Assembly: GCF_051400755.1 (NCBI RefSeq)
Contig: NZ_JBLFFL010000005.1
Coordinates: forward strand, 124,001 to 188,000
Reading direction: 5' to 3'
Length of the DNA stretch: 64,000 nt
Source: Parapedobacter sp051400755
GTDB lineage: Bacteria; Bacteroidota; Bacteroidia; Sphingobacteriales; Sphingobacteriaceae
In this document: in pieces, positions 18,050 to 26,679 of the stretch
How the letters are laid out: each line of letters begins with the position of its first letter
How positions within the stretch are numbered: the first letter of the stretch is position 1
Notes under the pieces: model-generated
Database searches by the model: none
The model's input: only the letters and a program-made list of their open reading frames with translations
What the model was told of the DNA's origin: nothing
Made by a program: the position numbers and the translations under genes

Positions 18050-20104
18050 TTACTCGACCGGGATTTTTTGGAGCGTGTGCACCTGCTCCAATTCACCCTG
18101 CGGGACATCCATAATCAATATGGAAACTTCTACGCGCGCGCCCAGGATATTCCCATGGGCGTCCAACCGATTCTCGATGTGCCATTGGATATGGTCTGGA
18201 TAGCTCATGTTAAACAGGTTGATCCGTTTATCGGTAATGCCATGTCCCATACTTTTGTGGCGCGTGACGCCTTCGTCGCGGTTGACCAGCCCGACGCCAT
18301 TGTCTTCAATATTGATCAGGATGTGCGATGCTTCGCAGGTTGCGGTAATCAGCAGGGTTTTTTCCGCACGTGAGGAGGGGGTCAGTCCGTGGCAAATGGC
18401 GTTTTCTACAAACGGCTGCAGCAACAGCGCGGGGATGACATTGCGCTCATCCCATCGATCCATGTCGTTCTTGATGCGATAGGTGAAGCGATCATCAAAG
18501 CGGTCTTTCTCTAATTTGAGGTATTCGTCCAGAATGGTCAGTTCATCCGCCACGGTGTGTACCGGACGCTGGGAGATCTCCAATACCCGGCGGGTAAAAC
18601 GGCTGAATTTGACCAGGTACTTGAGCGCCTTATCGTTTTCTTCGCGCTCCACCAAAAATTTGATGGAACCCAGGCAATTGAACATGAAGTGCGGATTGAT
18701 CTGCATGCGGGTGGCAATGATCTCGGCCTCCATGAGGTTTTTTTCGTATAAGGCTTTCATGCGGGCCTCTTTCTGATGCTTGACCAACTCTTCGGATCTT
18801 CTCTTTATCCGGCTTAGGCGCGCATAGAACACGCCGATGCCAACCAACACGGCCAGGAAGGCGGACATGATGAAGATGATCATGTTGCGGCGTTGCAGCT
18901 TGGCTTCGGATAGTTGCTTGTCTTTGGTGAGCAGCTGGATCTGGGCCTCTTTGCTTTCGAAATCATACTGGTGCTTGATGGCCGAAATGGCGACTTCCTG
19001 CTCGTGGAGTGCCAAGCTATCTTTATATTGCTGTGCGATGCGGTAATACGCTAGGGCATGCTCGTCGTTCCCCTGTTCTTCGTAAAGGCGCGAGATCAAC
19101 TCGGCGCTGCCTTGTATCATGAAATAGTTTTCTAAGCTGTTGCCCACTTCATAGGCTTGGGTATAGGCCGTCAATGCCGCATTGAACTGGCCGTTTCGCT
19201 GCAAGATGTTGCCGATGCTGCAAAGGATCCGTGCTTGCCCCAGTTGATTATCCAACTGTTCATAAATGCGCAACGACCGCTCGAAATAGGTTTTGGCAAG
19301 GGGGAGATTCTTGTTTTCGAGGAAGTAGCTGGTGCCGATGGCTTCAAATGTGATGGCCATGCCATTGCGGTCGCCCATTTCTTCATTCAGTTGCTGGAGT
19401 TTATACAGGTACTCCCGCGCCAGGTGATGGTCGCCGATATCGTCATAGTAGCTGCCGATGGACAGGTAATTCATGGCTTGTCCCAGTTTGTTGCCGGACG
19501 ACATTGCGAGGTGCAATGCGCGGTTTAAATAGGCCAATGCTTCCTCTTGCCGGCCCGGGATGTTCATGATGGCGATGCCCAATCCATTGCAGGCGATTTC
19601 CTGGTTTTTCTGATCCTTTTCGCGCTCGGCGATGGCGAGTGCTTTGAGGTAGTATTCAACGGCGATATCGAAATTTCCGTTATGCCGGGCGGCCACACCG
19701 GTATTGTTTGCGAAGATCATTTTGCTGAGCGGAGGGATATCGGCGGCGGCTGTCAGATCATAGGCTTTCTTGTGCAGTGGAATGGCCTGTGCATAATATT
19801 GGTGGTATCGGTAGAGCAGCCCCAAATTATCCAGCGCCTTGGCATATAAGAAGGTGTCGCCAGCATTGACCGCGTTTTTAACCGCATCGTTCGCCAGCTG
19901 GATGCAGCGGTCAGCATGTTTTTCTTGCTGGTGGTATAGGCGCGAGACCTGTAGCTGTACTTCAATGTAAGCAGAATCGCGAAGCTTGCTTTTGAGCAGC
20001 GTTTCCAGACTGTCCAGCTTGTCGGCCATCGACTTGGCCGGTAGCAACATGGCCACGGCAACGGACGCATACCACGCGGCGATGCGGATAAAACCTGACT
20101 TCAT
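18050..20104 (-). CDS. TPR-containing sensor histidine kinase, LytS/YehU type
   Basis: 684 residues. Signal peptide or first helix (10-27), then a periplasmic array of TPRs (about 35-395; units such as ALAYYRIAQQYKDSLALHEQ), one transmembrane helix (about 408-428, IIFIMSAFLAVLVGIGVFYA), a short coiled coil and a His_kinase domain. The phospho-acceptor region reads MQINPHFMFNCLGSIKFL (NPHF, LytS-type) and the ATPase part has QPFVENAICHGLTP (N box) and ENRLDAHGNILGARV. The expected LytR-type response regulator is not next to it on either side, so its partner is elsewhere. TPRs in the periplasm suggest sensing through protein contacts. Confidence 0.88.
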   Translation of the reverse strand: MKSGFIRIAAWYASVAVAMLLPAKSMADKLDSLETLLKSKLRDSAYIEVQLQVSRLYHQQEKHADRCIQLANDAVKNAVNAGDTFLYAKALDNLGLLYRYHQYYAQAIPLHKKAYDLTAAADIPPLSKMIFANNTGVAARHNGNFDIAVEYYLKALAIAEREKDQKNQEIACNGLGIAIMNIPGRQEEALAYLNRALHLAMSSGNKLGQAMNYLSIGSYYDDIGDHHLAREYLYKLQQLNEEMGDRNGMAITFEAIGTSYFLENKNLPLAKTYFERSLRIYEQLDNQLGQARILCSIGNILQRNGQFNAALTAYTQAYEVGNSLENYFMIQGSAELISRLYEEQGNDEHALAYYRIAQQYKDSLALHEQEVAISAIKHQYDFESKEAQIQLLTKDKQLSEAKLQRRNMIIFIMSAFLAVLVGIGVFYARLSRIKRRSEELVKHQKEARMKALYEKNLMEAEIIATRMQINPHFMFNCLGSIKFLVEREENDKALKYLVKFSRFTRRVLEISQRPVHTVADELTILDEYLKLEKDRFDDRFTYRIKNDMDRWDERNVIPALLLQPFVENAICHGLTPSSRAEKTLLITATCEASHILINIEDNGVGLVNRDEGVTRHKSMGHGITDKRINLFNMSYPDHIQWHIENRLDAHGNILGARVEVSILIMDVPQGELEQVHTLQKIPVE

Positions 20105-20205
20105 AGCCCGAAGATTTATTCAACGAATATAGCGATTTATTTGCAGCAATAGGTCTGCGCGCATCGCGGAAAAATCAACGAATTGCCATGAATGTGAAGG
20201 GGTTA

Positions 20206-21708
20206 CTACCAGTAGGGTACGGTTTCTGTTTCGTCCAATGCCGGATAGTTGTACTTTTTGACATACTCCAAGCCGCTCACCAACGCATCGCCATCTGCGG
20301 CGAGCCGCTCATGCAGCTGACGGTCAAACGCTTCCATCAACGCTTGATAGCGCGGATTGCCTACCAGGTTATGCTGCTGATAGGGATCTTGGACATTGTC
20401 AAAAAACAGCCATGGCCCGTTTAGATCGCGCACGTAGGTGAAGCGTGTGGAGCGCAGGCCGCGGAATTCTTTGCCGCCGATGGCGCGCGACCACTGGCCG
20501 TAAGGCTGTACGCAGGTGATCACTTTCATCGTATCCGGCGCCGGTTGTTCACCTCGGATATAGGGCGCATAGTCTAACCCATCGACGGTAGTGGGGGCAT
20601 CGATGCCGCAGAGTCCGAGTAAGGTGGGCATGAGGTCTTCGATGCCGATGGGTGCGGCTTTGGTTTCGGGTGCTGCGCCGAACGCGCCGGGCAATTTGAA
20701 AATCATGGGTACGCGGATGGACTCGTCATACGGCTGCTGCTTTTTTTCGGCGCCTTGCGACCCCAACATATCGCCATGGTCAGACATGAAGAGCACCACG
20801 GTATTGCTATCGAGGCCGCTTTCGCTCAGAAAGGCCATCAATTGGCCCACCTGATCGTCCAAAGCGGTGCAATGGGCGTAGTAACCCGCCAACTCCTCAC
20901 GGGCCTTGGCTTGCTTGGCTGGCGGAACATTGGGGCGGAGCTGGAGCGCATCGGGCTGATAGCGATCGCGGTAGGCTGCCGGCGCCGTTTGGTAGGGCTC
21001 GTGGGGCGGACCCCAGGAGAGGAACAGGAAAAAGGGTTGGTCGCTGGCTGCCCGGCCATGCAGGTAGCTTAGCGCATCGTCCGTTTGGGCGATGGCATCG
21101 TATCCCTCCCAGGTCAGCGTGTCGGGTGTATCGGCATAATAGCGCGAGCGATTGTAATTATGCGTGCATTCGAGCACTTTCCAATAGTCAAACCCTTGCC
21201 TGCGGTTGCCGGGTGGAATGAATGTGCTCCGCCCCTGCCCATCGATGTGCCACTTGCCAATGCAGGCGGTGGCGTAGCCGGCCTTACGGAAGACCTTTGC
21301 CAGGGACAGGGCATTGGTGTCGAGCTGTACGTCATTCATGAACACGCCGTTGCGCAGGGGCCGCTGTCCGGTGAGGAATGAGGCCCTGGCGGGGGTACAG
21401 ACGGGGATACCGGACACGGCATTGATAAAATCGACGCCGCTCGTGGCCAATGCATCGAGGTGTGGTGTTTTTACATTGGGATCGCCGTGTTGGCCGATGG
21501 CCTGCGCGCGCCATTGATCGGCCATGATAACAATCACGTTGGGGCGCTCGAGTGTGTCGACCGGGGTCGGTTGGCTGGCCGCCGAACTGGCGAGCGGCCC
21601 GATGGTAATGACCATGTTCAATAGGTGCAAAACGATTGTTTTTTTTCTGATATGCATCATCGATGGGGTTTTATAGAATATCGTTTGTTTTTTGTTGCGG
21701 ATACTCAT
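20206..21708 (-). CDS. Sulfatase, formylglycine type (CxPxR)
   Basis: 500 residues. Metal-binding start RPNVIVIMADQWRAQAIG and the sulfatase signature CTPARASFLTG, with Cys in a perfect CxPxR core that a formylglycine-generating enzyme converts to the catalytic aldehyde. Further blocks: ACIGKWHIDGQG and VLFMSDHGDMLGSQG (metal Asp/His). It is a secreted hydrolase of sulfate esters on a glycan. The first ATG (21708) overlaps the upstream sulfatase stop as ATGA, while a second ATG (21660) gives a more normal signal peptide (MMHIRKKTIVLHLLNMVITI), so the true start is uncertain. No formylglycine-generating enzyme is nearby. Confidence 0.9.
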   Translation of the reverse strand: MSIRNKKQTIFYKTPSMMHIRKKTIVLHLLNMVITIGPLASSAASQPTPVDTLERPNVIVIMADQWRAQAIGQHGDPNVKTPHLDALATSGVDFINAVSGIPVCTPARASFLTGQRPLRNGVFMNDVQLDTNALSLAKVFRKAGYATACIGKWHIDGQGRSTFIPPGNRRQGFDYWKVLECTHNYNRSRYYADTPDTLTWEGYDAIAQTDDALSYLHGRAASDQPFFLFLSWGPPHEPYQTAPAAYRDRYQPDALQLRPNVPPAKQAKAREELAGYYAHCTALDDQVGQLMAFLSESGLDSNTVVLFMSDHGDMLGSQGAEKKQQPYDESIRVPMIFKLPGAFGAAPETKAAPIGIEDLMPTLLGLCGIDAPTTVDGLDYAPYIRGEQPAPDTMKVITCVQPYGQWSRAIGGKEFRGLRSTRFTYVRDLNGPWLFFDNVQDPYQQHNLVGNPRYQALMEAFDRQLHERLAADGDALVSGLEYVKKYNYPALDETETVPYW

Positions 21709-23105
21709 TGCGCAGCCGTCTTCAGCGCTTGATAACGCTTTTGCATCTCCTTCAATCGCCTGGCGTATGCTCCGTCCGTGGCCAGGTTATTCAGCTCATG
21801 GGGATCGTGCTCCAGATCAAACAGCTCTTCATAGTCATGCTCGGTATACACCAAATACTTATACCGCCCACCCACGACGCCTTCGACCTGTGGGATGCCG
21901 GGGCTGCCCATGAAGGTATGCTCATAAAAGAAATCGGTACGGGTGGAGCCTCTCTGCAAGGCGGCCTGCTGCAGATCCGATCCCTGCATGGCAGCGGGCA
22001 CAGCCACCTGTGCATAGCCGAGGATGGTGGGGGCGATATCGATGTTGAGGGCGATATCCTGCACCACTGAGGGGGCATCTGCCGGCTTGCGTGGATCGTA
22101 TACGATGAGCGGCACGCGCACGGACTCTTCGTACCCAAACCATTTACCTTCCAATCCGTGGTTGCCCAGCATAAACCCATTGTCGCCCATGAAGATGATG
22201 ACGGTGCGGTCGTCAATATGCAGTTCCTTCAACTTGGCGCGGAGATGGCCGACCACTTCGTCTACGCCGGTGACAAGCCGATAATAGTTCTTTACATTGG
22301 TTTGATATTGCTCGGGTGTGCCGAACAGGCCTTCCCACCGCTTGCGGGCAATGCTGGCCTCGTCATGGAAAAAGGGCGGTGTCCGCTGCCATGCGTCTTC
22401 GCCGCCATTGGCTTGGGGCGGAATGTCCACACCGCTGTATAAGGTGTCAAATCGTTGTTGGACCTGGTACACGGGCGGATCGCCATCCAGCTCATGCGGG
22501 GCCTTGAAGCTGACAGACAGGCAAAACGGTTGGTTGCTGTGACCGTATTCATCCAAAAAGCGGGCGATATCCCGGTCCACGCTGTCGGTATGGTGTACGT
22601 CCTTGCCGGAGCCGTCTTTGAGCCAATAGGGGGGCTGGCCCCGCTCCCAAACGGACCAAAAGTCAAAACGATCCCCGGGTGGATGGTTGCCGACCCCGTA
22701 TTTGCCGATGAACCCAATGCGGTAACCGGCCTGCTGAAGGAGCAAAGGATAGGTATTCGCCAGCGCTTCCTCGGTGAAGTCGGTCTTGAAATCAGCGATC
22801 CCATGCCGTGCCATGTACTGGCCACTGAGCAGGCTTGCCCGGCTGACAGCGCAGATGGACGTAGTCACGTATGCATTGCGGAAAAGATAGCCTTCATGGG
22901 CCATGGTATCCAGGTGCGGTGTGTGGATAATCGGATTGCCCATGGCGCCCAACGCGTCCGCACGCTGGTCATCCGTGAGCAGGAAGATGATGTTGGGCCG
23001 GTCTTGCCGGGGCACTTCCTTGGTCGGTCGCTGGGCCAGGGCTATTGTGGCGGACAGGATGAGCAAGCAGGCGGCTGAGGCGGCCCCTATCTTAATAACC
23101 TTCAT
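21705..23105 (-). CDS. Sulfatase, N-acetylglucosamine-6-sulfatase-like
   Basis: 466 residues, signal peptide ending near TIALAQ. Order of blocks: RPNIIFLLTDDQRADALGA (metal site), CAVSRASLLSG (signature), GKYGVGNHPPGDRFDFWSVW, VIIFMGDNGFMLGNHG, and a C-terminal HDPHELNNLATD subdomain typical of the S1_11/heparan-type sulfatases. The signature has Val where the third position of CxPxR is usually Pro, a variant seen in this subfamily. First gene of a two-sulfatase unit with a 4-nt overlap, pointing to removal of two different sulfates from the same glycan. Confidence 0.88.
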   Translation of the reverse strand: MKVIKIGAASAACLLILSATIALAQRPTKEVPRQDRPNIIFLLTDDQRADALGAMGNPIIHTPHLDTMAHEGYLFRNAYVTTSICAVSRASLLSGQYMARHGIADFKTDFTEEALANTYPLLLQQAGYRIGFIGKYGVGNHPPGDRFDFWSVWERGQPPYWLKDGSGKDVHHTDSVDRDIARFLDEYGHSNQPFCLSVSFKAPHELDGDPPVYQVQQRFDTLYSGVDIPPQANGGEDAWQRTPPFFHDEASIARKRWEGLFGTPEQYQTNVKNYYRLVTGVDEVVGHLRAKLKELHIDDRTVIIFMGDNGFMLGNHGLEGKWFGYEESVRVPLIVYDPRKPADAPSVVQDIALNIDIAPTILGYAQVAVPAAMQGSDLQQAALQRGSTRTDFFYEHTFMGSPGIPQVEGVVGGRYKYLVYTEHDYEELFDLEHDPHELNNLATDGAYARRLKEMQKRYQALKTAAQ

Positions 23106-23251
23106 TTTGTTCGATTTTGTTCAACACGATCTGTTCTGCGGGAATGGGGCAAAGTAATAAATGGCTTATCCTCAATTAGCACGAAAATCGGCTATTTGTG
23201 TAGCATAACCATCCTGCGCTGTTGGGTACTGGCGTATGGTCTCGGTGTTGG

Positions 23252-25867
23252 TTAGCGCGACTGGGCTTTTTTGATGGTTTTATCGAGGTCGATCCCTTTT
23301 CCGAGTACGCCCTTGAACAGATTGCCGGTCTCTTTTACCCGGTCGTAGGCATTGTGGATGGTGAAATCGCGCATGCGCAGGCCGGGCTTCACCTCCTCCC
23401 ATGCCAGCGGCATGGACACCGTGGCGCCGGGCTTCGGCCGCAGGGAATAGGGGCCCGCAATGGTCGCTCCCGGCCGGTTCTGCAAGAAATCGAGGTACAT
23501 CTTGCCTCTCCGCTTGCTGACCGTCCGCTCCAGGGTGGTGAAATCGGGCAATCGCTCATGCACGATGGTGACGATGAGCCTGGCAAACAGCTGGGACTGC
23601 TCGTAGGCGTATTTCGCGCCGAGCGGGATGTATACGTGCATGCCGGTAGCGCCGGAGGTTTTGGGGTAGCTCGGTATACCGAGTGCGTCCAGCACGCTGC
23701 GCACTTCAAGCGCGGCATCAATCACCTGATCGAACGTGTTCTTATCAGGGTCGAGGTCGATGACACAATAATCGGGGTTGTCCGGGGATTGCACCCGGCT
23801 GAACCAAGGGTTCATCTCGATGCAGCCCAACGACGCCATCCACAACAGGGTGGCCTCGTCGTCGCCCACCAGGTATTCCTTATGTTCGCCTTCGCCGGTG
23901 ACGTAGGGATAGGTTTTCGTCACCCATTCGGGTACCTTCCCCTTCACGTCTTTCTGGTAGAAGCTCGGTCCCTTGATGCCATTGGGAAAGCGGTTCAACG
24001 ACATGGGCCGGTCTTTCAGATAGGGGAGTATATGGTCGGCCATCCGGTAATAATAATTAAACAGATCCCGTTTGGTAATGCCATCGTCCGGCCAGTAGAC
24101 CTTGCTCAGGTGCGTAAATTTCAGATCATTACCGGCGATCTTGCGCACCTGCGTTTCGTCCTGTGGGTTCAGCAAGGTTCTCCGTTCGTTCTTGGCGGGT
24201 TTGGTGGCCGCTTTTAGGGTCTTGTTTTCGGCTTCTGCTACGGTCGCTTCCGTGTCGGAGGGTTTTTCCAATACGACCTCACGGGCAGCCTTATCCTCGC
24301 GCATGCCTTTAAAAGATGCCTGCCTGAACAGTCCTTCGCTGGTCACTTCGGCATAGTTTACCTCGCATACCAATTGCGGTTTGAGCCAGGTCGGTTTAGC
24401 GCCGAGGCGTTGCGGCCGGAACCGCGAGGGTTTATCGACGTCCGGCTCCAGGTCAAAGGGGCTTTTATCGGTGATCAGCGGTTTGAACCGCTTCATCATC
24501 TCCCGTTGCTGTTGGTCAGAAAAACCGGTGCCCACTTTTCCGGCGTAGCGGAGTTTTTTCCCTTCATACACACCCAGGATAAGCGCACTGAACACTTTGG
24601 ATGTGCCTTCGTTGCGGGTAAACCCGGCGATGACCACTTCCTGCCTGCGCTGCACCTTGATCTTGAGCCACTCCTTGGACCGCACGTCAGACCGGTAGCT
24701 GCCATCGGTTTTCTTGGCGATGATCCCTTCCAATCCCACCTGCTCGGCGGCGTCAAAGAAGTCGATGCCCCGGGCCGCAAACACCTTGCTCTGGCGGATG
24801 CGGTCATCATCCGTTGGCAGTATATCCCGCAGGATGGTTTGGCGTGCTGCCAGGGGCAGCCCCATCAGGTTTTTCCCTTCGTACCACAGGATGTCAAACA
24901 CATAATAAACCAAGTTGCCGTCGGCTTCGCTGCGCCAGTTCTGCAGCTTGCCGAAATCGGATAGCCCTTTATCATTCAGCACGACGATCTCGCCGTCAAC
25001 CACCGCATTGACCCGCCATTTCTTGAGCAGCTCCACAATGGGGTAATACTTGTCAAACGGGATATTGTTGCGCGAGATCAGTTTGACGGCTGTTTTGCTC
25101 ACCCCTGCGATGGCCCGATAGCCATCCCACTTGACCTCGTATACCCAATCGGGGTCGTCAAACGGCTCATCGACGAGTGTGGCCTTCATCGGTTTGATCT
25201 TGTCTGGCCTAGCCGATTTGGGTGCTTTCTTGAGCAAGGCCGCTACATCCAGGCTAGTCGCCTCCTGTCCGTTTTCCCAGACCTTGTTGCTGCTTTTTTC
25301 CGTTTCTTCGATGGTTTTGCCGGAGAGCACGGAGGTGTCTTTTTTGGTAATATCGGCTTTGCCGGCAAATTCGTCTTTATGTTTGATCAGCAGCCAGGCA
25401 TTTTCGCCCATGCCATGCGTCTTCACCAACGCATACTCGCCCTGGAGCTTCTGGCCGTGCAGCCTGATTTTCAGCGACCCTTTTTTGAGTTGCTCCAGCA
25501 GGTGTTTCTCCTGCGCTTTTTTGCCCTTGATGGGTTCGGCGGGTTCGTATGCCCCCTCATCCCACACGATCACGGTACCGCCCCCATACTGCCCCTCGGG
25601 GATGATGCCCTCAAACAGGCGATAGTCCATCGGATGATCCTCTACCATCATGGCCAGCCGTTTGGTTTGCGGATTGGTTGAAGGGCCCTTGGGCACGGCC
25701 CAGCTTTTGAGTACCCCGCGCATCTCCAAGCGGAAGTCATAATGCAGGCGGGAAGCATCGTGCTTTTGTACCACAAAGGCGAGCTTGCCGGTATGCGGCG
25801 TTTTACCCGCTGTTGGTTCGCTCGTTTTTTTGAAGTCTCTTTTTTTACGGTATTGATCAAGAGCCAT
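23252..25867 (-). CDS. ligD: DNA ligase D, three-domain NHEJ enzyme
   Basis: 871 residues with the order phosphoesterase - ligase - polymerase. The phosphoesterase part (about 25-165) keeps HDASRLHYDFR (His36, His42, Asp44, Arg46) and His78 in EDHP, matching the spacing in Pseudomonas LigD. The ATP-dependent ligase (about 220-520) has the catalytic Lys246 in YEVKWDGYRA and the downstream EGIIAKKTDG motif. The archaeo-eukaryotic primase-type polymerase (about 570-870) has DLDPD. LigD repairs double-strand breaks with Ku in non-homologous end joining. Ku is usually next to ligD but no Ku gene is in this window. Single gene. Confidence 0.95.
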   Translation of the reverse strand: MALDQYRKKRDFKKTSEPTAGKTPHTGKLAFVVQKHDASRLHYDFRLEMRGVLKSWAVPKGPSTNPQTKRLAMMVEDHPMDYRLFEGIIPEGQYGGGTVIVWDEGAYEPAEPIKGKKAQEKHLLEQLKKGSLKIRLHGQKLQGEYALVKTHGMGENAWLLIKHKDEFAGKADITKKDTSVLSGKTIEETEKSSNKVWENGQEATSLDVAALLKKAPKSARPDKIKPMKATLVDEPFDDPDWVYEVKWDGYRAIAGVSKTAVKLISRNNIPFDKYYPIVELLKKWRVNAVVDGEIVVLNDKGLSDFGKLQNWRSEADGNLVYYVFDILWYEGKNLMGLPLAARQTILRDILPTDDDRIRQSKVFAARGIDFFDAAEQVGLEGIIAKKTDGSYRSDVRSKEWLKIKVQRRQEVVIAGFTRNEGTSKVFSALILGVYEGKKLRYAGKVGTGFSDQQQREMMKRFKPLITDKSPFDLEPDVDKPSRFRPQRLGAKPTWLKPQLVCEVNYAEVTSEGLFRQASFKGMREDKAAREVVLEKPSDTEATVAEAENKTLKAATKPAKNERRTLLNPQDETQVRKIAGNDLKFTHLSKVYWPDDGITKRDLFNYYYRMADHILPYLKDRPMSLNRFPNGIKGPSFYQKDVKGKVPEWVTKTYPYVTGEGEHKEYLVGDDEATLLWMASLGCIEMNPWFSRVQSPDNPDYCVIDLDPDKNTFDQVIDAALEVRSVLDALGIPSYPKTSGATGMHVYIPLGAKYAYEQSQLFARLIVTIVHERLPDFTTLERTVSKRRGKMYLDFLQNRPGATIAGPYSLRPKPGATVSMPLAWEEVKPGLRMRDFTIHNAYDRVKETGNLFKGVLGKGIDLDKTIKKAQSR

Positions 25868-25963
25868 ACCCGCTTGCTATATGATTTAAGCTATCAACAA
25901 GCGGCGCGTGCAAAAGGTTTCGGGGTAGGAATGATTGGCAATTTCGCCAAAGAACTACGTGGT

Positions 25964-26320
25964 TTACAACCCTTGCCCGAACGTGAGCAGATTATGATCC
26001 GGGTCGAGCAGCGAAAACTCCCGTTGTCCCCAGGGTTTGTTTTGCAGATGTCCCGCCAAGGGCATAGGGAGCTGCCTTTCCAACGCCCACTGGTATAACC
26101 CGTCAATCGCATCCGTGCGGATATACACCTGTCCGTAATTTTCCAAGGGGTCAAGGTCTTTAAACTCAAAAAAGTGAATCTGAATGTGATCAAGTTGAAC
26201 CATCAAATACCCATCGTAGTCCGCATTTCCAAAGGGCTGAAACCCCAATTGGTTGATGTAAAAGTCCCGGGTGATGGCTTTATCACGCATGGGGAGTTTT
26301 GGAACAATGTCTGTAAGCAT
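25964..26320 (-). CDS. VOC-family (glyoxalase/bleomycin-resistance fold) protein
   Basis: 118 residues. The sequence shows two beta-alpha-beta-beta-beta modules: LPMRDKAITRDFYINQLGF with QLDHIQIHFFEF, and a second with GQVYIRTDAIDG and EFSLLDPDHNLLTFGQ. This is the vicinal-oxygen-chelate fold; the end motif DPDHNLLTF supplies the usual acidic metal ligand. Similar small proteins act as bleomycin-binding or dioxygenase/glyoxalase-like enzymes. Single gene, 96 nt upstream of ligD on the same strand. Confidence 0.8.
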   Translation of the reverse strand: MLTDIVPKLPMRDKAITRDFYINQLGFQPFGNADYDGYLMVQLDHIQIHFFEFKDLDPLENYGQVYIRTDAIDGLYQWALERQLPMPLAGHLQNKPWGQREFSLLDPDHNLLTFGQGL

Positions 26321-26679
26321 ACCGTATATGTTTAAGTGCGCCTTCTGGCCTATCGTCTGCTCCTGTTAGCCGACGCTAAGATAAACATAAAAAGCGTCAT
26401 GCAGGCAACGACGAAGGTTGAAAGGTGCAGCGATGGAAGAGAAAGGCGTAATGTGTCATCAGTGAACTCTATTTATATATAAATCGTTTAAAAAGTCCAA
26501 TTTTTTGCTAAAACGTTTAATATATTGGTGTTTTTAGTGTAATATTTATAATATTTTTGTTATATTTTGATATTTTATCATTTAATTGTATACGTTTGAG
26601 CCGTAATCAATCAAATCTTAATATTTTAATAAGAATTTATAAAGGTTTTTACTCAATTTCTAATTATAATCGGCTTCAA
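26321..26679. other. 359-nt AT-rich region upstream of the SusC/SusD/peptidase operon
   Basis: No gene is supported here. The second half (26460-26680) is very AT-rich and the susC frame is open through much of it, but the signal peptide begins only at 26680, so this is a long leader. It holds a -7-like TATTTTTG at 26552-26559 (no convincing -33) and two AAACGTTT-like sites at 26482-26489 and 26511-26518. Confidence 0.5.
26482..26518. promoter_or_regulatory. Pair of LacI/CRE-like operator half-palindromes
   Basis: AATCGTTT (26482-26489) and the perfect palindrome AAACGTTT (26511-26518) are repeated 29 nt apart, close to three helical turns, and each is followed by AA. Palindromes centred on ACGT are typical for LacI-type regulators. 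They are just upstream of the candidate promoter for the SusC operon. No regulator gene is adjacent. Confidence 0.3.

Noticed and set aside
25870..25904. Inverted repeat CCGCTTG-N21-CAAGCGG before ligD
   Set aside because: Seven-bp arms with a long spacer and no U-run; too weak to call an operator or terminator.
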